From Ardenticatenales bacterium (lineage in GTDB: Bacteria > Chloroflexota > Anaerolineae > Ardenticatenales > Ardenticatenaceae), in the NCBI GenBank assembly GCA_013812995.1, contig JACCSL010000767.1, forward strand, positions 1-7,826: a DNA stretch of 7,826 nucleotides, given 5' to 3'. Within the stretch, counting starts at the first letter, position 1, and each line of letters starts with the position of its first letter. The notes below the pieces were generated by a model. That model had not been told where the DNA came from. It ran no database searches and saw nothing but the letters and a program-made list of their open reading frames with translations. Made by a program: the position numbers and the translations under genes. This document shows positions 6,868 through 7,826 of the stretch, in pieces.

Positions 6868-7826
6868 ATGATGCGCCAAGAAGTGTACCTAGACTATAAC
6901 GCAACGACTCCCTGTGCCCCTGAAGTCATTGAGCGCATGTTGCCATTTTTCCGAGAGATCTATGGCAACCCCTCCAATACGCGCCATTTGCAGGGGCGGC
7001 GTGCGGCTAAGGCTCTTGATCAAGCCCGCGAGGAGGTCGCCGCGCTGATAGGGGCACAGCCAAGAGAAATCATCTTCACCAATGGCGCGACCGAGAGCAA
7101 CAATCTGGCAATCCTGGGCCTTGGATACCGCGCCCAAGGGGGCAAACGGAACCGAATTGTAATCTCAGCCATCGAGCACAAAGCCGTTCTGGAGCCCTGC
7201 AAGGCACTTCAGCGAATTGGGTTTGATGTAATTATTCTTCCTGTCGACGCGACTGGTCGCCTCAACATTGAGTCAGTCCGGGAAGTAATCGACGAGAGAA
7301 CCTTGCTTCTCTCGGTACACGCCGCAAATAACGAGATAGGTACCATCCAACCGATCCGTGAAATTTCAGTAATTGCTCAAACGTATGGGGCCCTCCTTCA
7401 CTGCGATGCTGCCCAAGCGGTAGGGAAGATTGAAGTCGATGTAGATGAGTGGGGGGTAGATTTACTCTCCCTGAGTGGGCATAAACTCTACGGCCCAAAA
7501 GGAGTCGGGGCGCTTTTCACACGTAGCACATCATGGCTTGAACCCATATTATTAGGTGGTGGACAAGAGGGTGGCATCCGCGCTGGAACATCCAATGTAT
7601 CTGCAATTGTTGGATTGGGAGCAGCTTGCCACCTTTGTAAACCCTTGCTCGCTGATGAAGCCCGTACGCTCGCGACGTTGCGAGATTATTTAGAGGCCAA
7701 CTTGATGAGGGCAATTCCAATACTCCAACGCAATGGCAATCTAGCTCAACGGCTGCCCAACACAAGTAGCTTAACCTTTCCGAAGATAGATGCAGATGCC
7801 CTATTACTAAATATCCCTCATATTAT
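6868..7826 (+). CDS. Cysteine desulfurase, NifS/IscS/DndA-like, 3'-partial
   Basis: The frame runs from ATG at 6868 (or the adjacent ATG at 6871) to the right edge without a stop: 319 residues of an expected 380-400. It is a PLP-dependent fold-type I enzyme that takes sulfur from L-cysteine as an enzyme-bound persulfide. Visible landmarks, numbered from the first Met, are: YLDYNATTP at 7-15; NGATESNN at 72-79 (phosphate-binding loop); H104 in SAIEHKAV, which stacks on PLP; N155 in AANNEIGT; D180 and Q183 in HCDAAQA; and S203, H205 and K206 in SLSGHKLYGPKG, where K206 is the PLP Schiff-base lysine. These residues coincide in number with E. coli IscS. A GGGQEGGIRAGTSN segment follows at 230-243. 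The catalytic cysteine loop (near 328 in IscS) lies beyond the window, so activity cannot be confirmed. No strong Shine-Dalgarno precedes the start. It follows brxL by 13 nt on the same strand, suggesting co-expression. It could serve DNA phosphorothioation (as DndA/SspA do), or be an unrelated iron-sulfur or tRNA-thiolation desulfurase. Confidence 0.93.
   Translation, partial: MMRQEVYLDYNATTPCAPEVIERMLPFFREIYGNPSNTRHLQGRRAAKALDQAREEVAALIGAQPREIIFTNGATESNNLAILGLGYRAQGGKRNRIVISAIEHKAVLEPCKALQRIGFDVIILPVDATGRLNIESVREVIDERTLLLSVHAANNEIGTIQPIREISVIAQTYGALLHCDAAQAVGKIEVDVDEWGVDLLSLSGHKLYGPKGVGALFTRSTSWLEPILLGGGQEGGIRAGTSNVSAIVGLGAACHLCKPLLADEARTLATLRDYLEANLMRAIPILQRNGNLAQRLPNTSSLTFPKIDADALLLNIPHI

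Noticed and set aside
6852..6870. Terminator or promoter between brxL and the desulfurase
   Set aside because: The 13-nt gap is too short for a hairpin terminator, and I saw no convincing -35/-10 pair in the end of brxL.

Overview
The window holds four consecutive genes, all on the + strand and packed like one operon. The first three form a BREX-type phage-defence core: the C-terminal part of a BrxC-like P-loop ATPase (cut by the left edge), a complete PglZ alkaline-phosphatase-superfamily protein, and a complete short BrxL-like AAA+ protein. The fourth is a group I (NifS/IscS/DndA-like) cysteine desulfurase, cut by the right edge before its catalytic cysteine. There is almost no non-coding DNA: 20 nt between brxC and pglZ, a 4-nt ATGA overlap between pglZ and brxL, and 13 nt between brxL and the desulfurase. 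I see no RNA genes, insertion sequences, CRISPR repeats or terminators.

No methyltransferase gene (pglX) lies between brxC and pglZ, where type 1 BREX carries it. The order brxC-pglZ-brxL is the one described for type 4 BREX (brxP-brxC-pglZ-brxL), whose first gene encodes a PAPS-reductase-domain protein in place of a methyltransferase. BrxP, if present, would lie just left of the window and is not seen. The desulfurase 13 nt after brxL is the most interesting point. Cysteine desulfurases (DndA, SspA or a substituted IscS) supply sulfur in DNA phosphorothioation systems, and PAPS-reductase-like proteins (DndC, SspD) activate DNA there. The arrangement therefore suggests a BREX system whose self-marking chemistry may be sulfur-based, with the sulfur donor encoded in the same operon. 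This is inference; gene order and families are read directly.

Proposed joint working: BrxC and BrxL as ATP-driven components acting on DNA or on complex assembly, PglZ as a metal-dependent phosphatase/nuclease-like or scaffold component, and the desulfurase providing persulfide sulfur for a modification step. The host is a bacterium with moderate GC content, Shine-Dalgarno starts (AGGAGG before pglZ) and overlapping genes. I cannot assign it firmly; a Chloroflexota-like accessory region is only a guess. Defence islands move horizontally, so these genes say little about the host.
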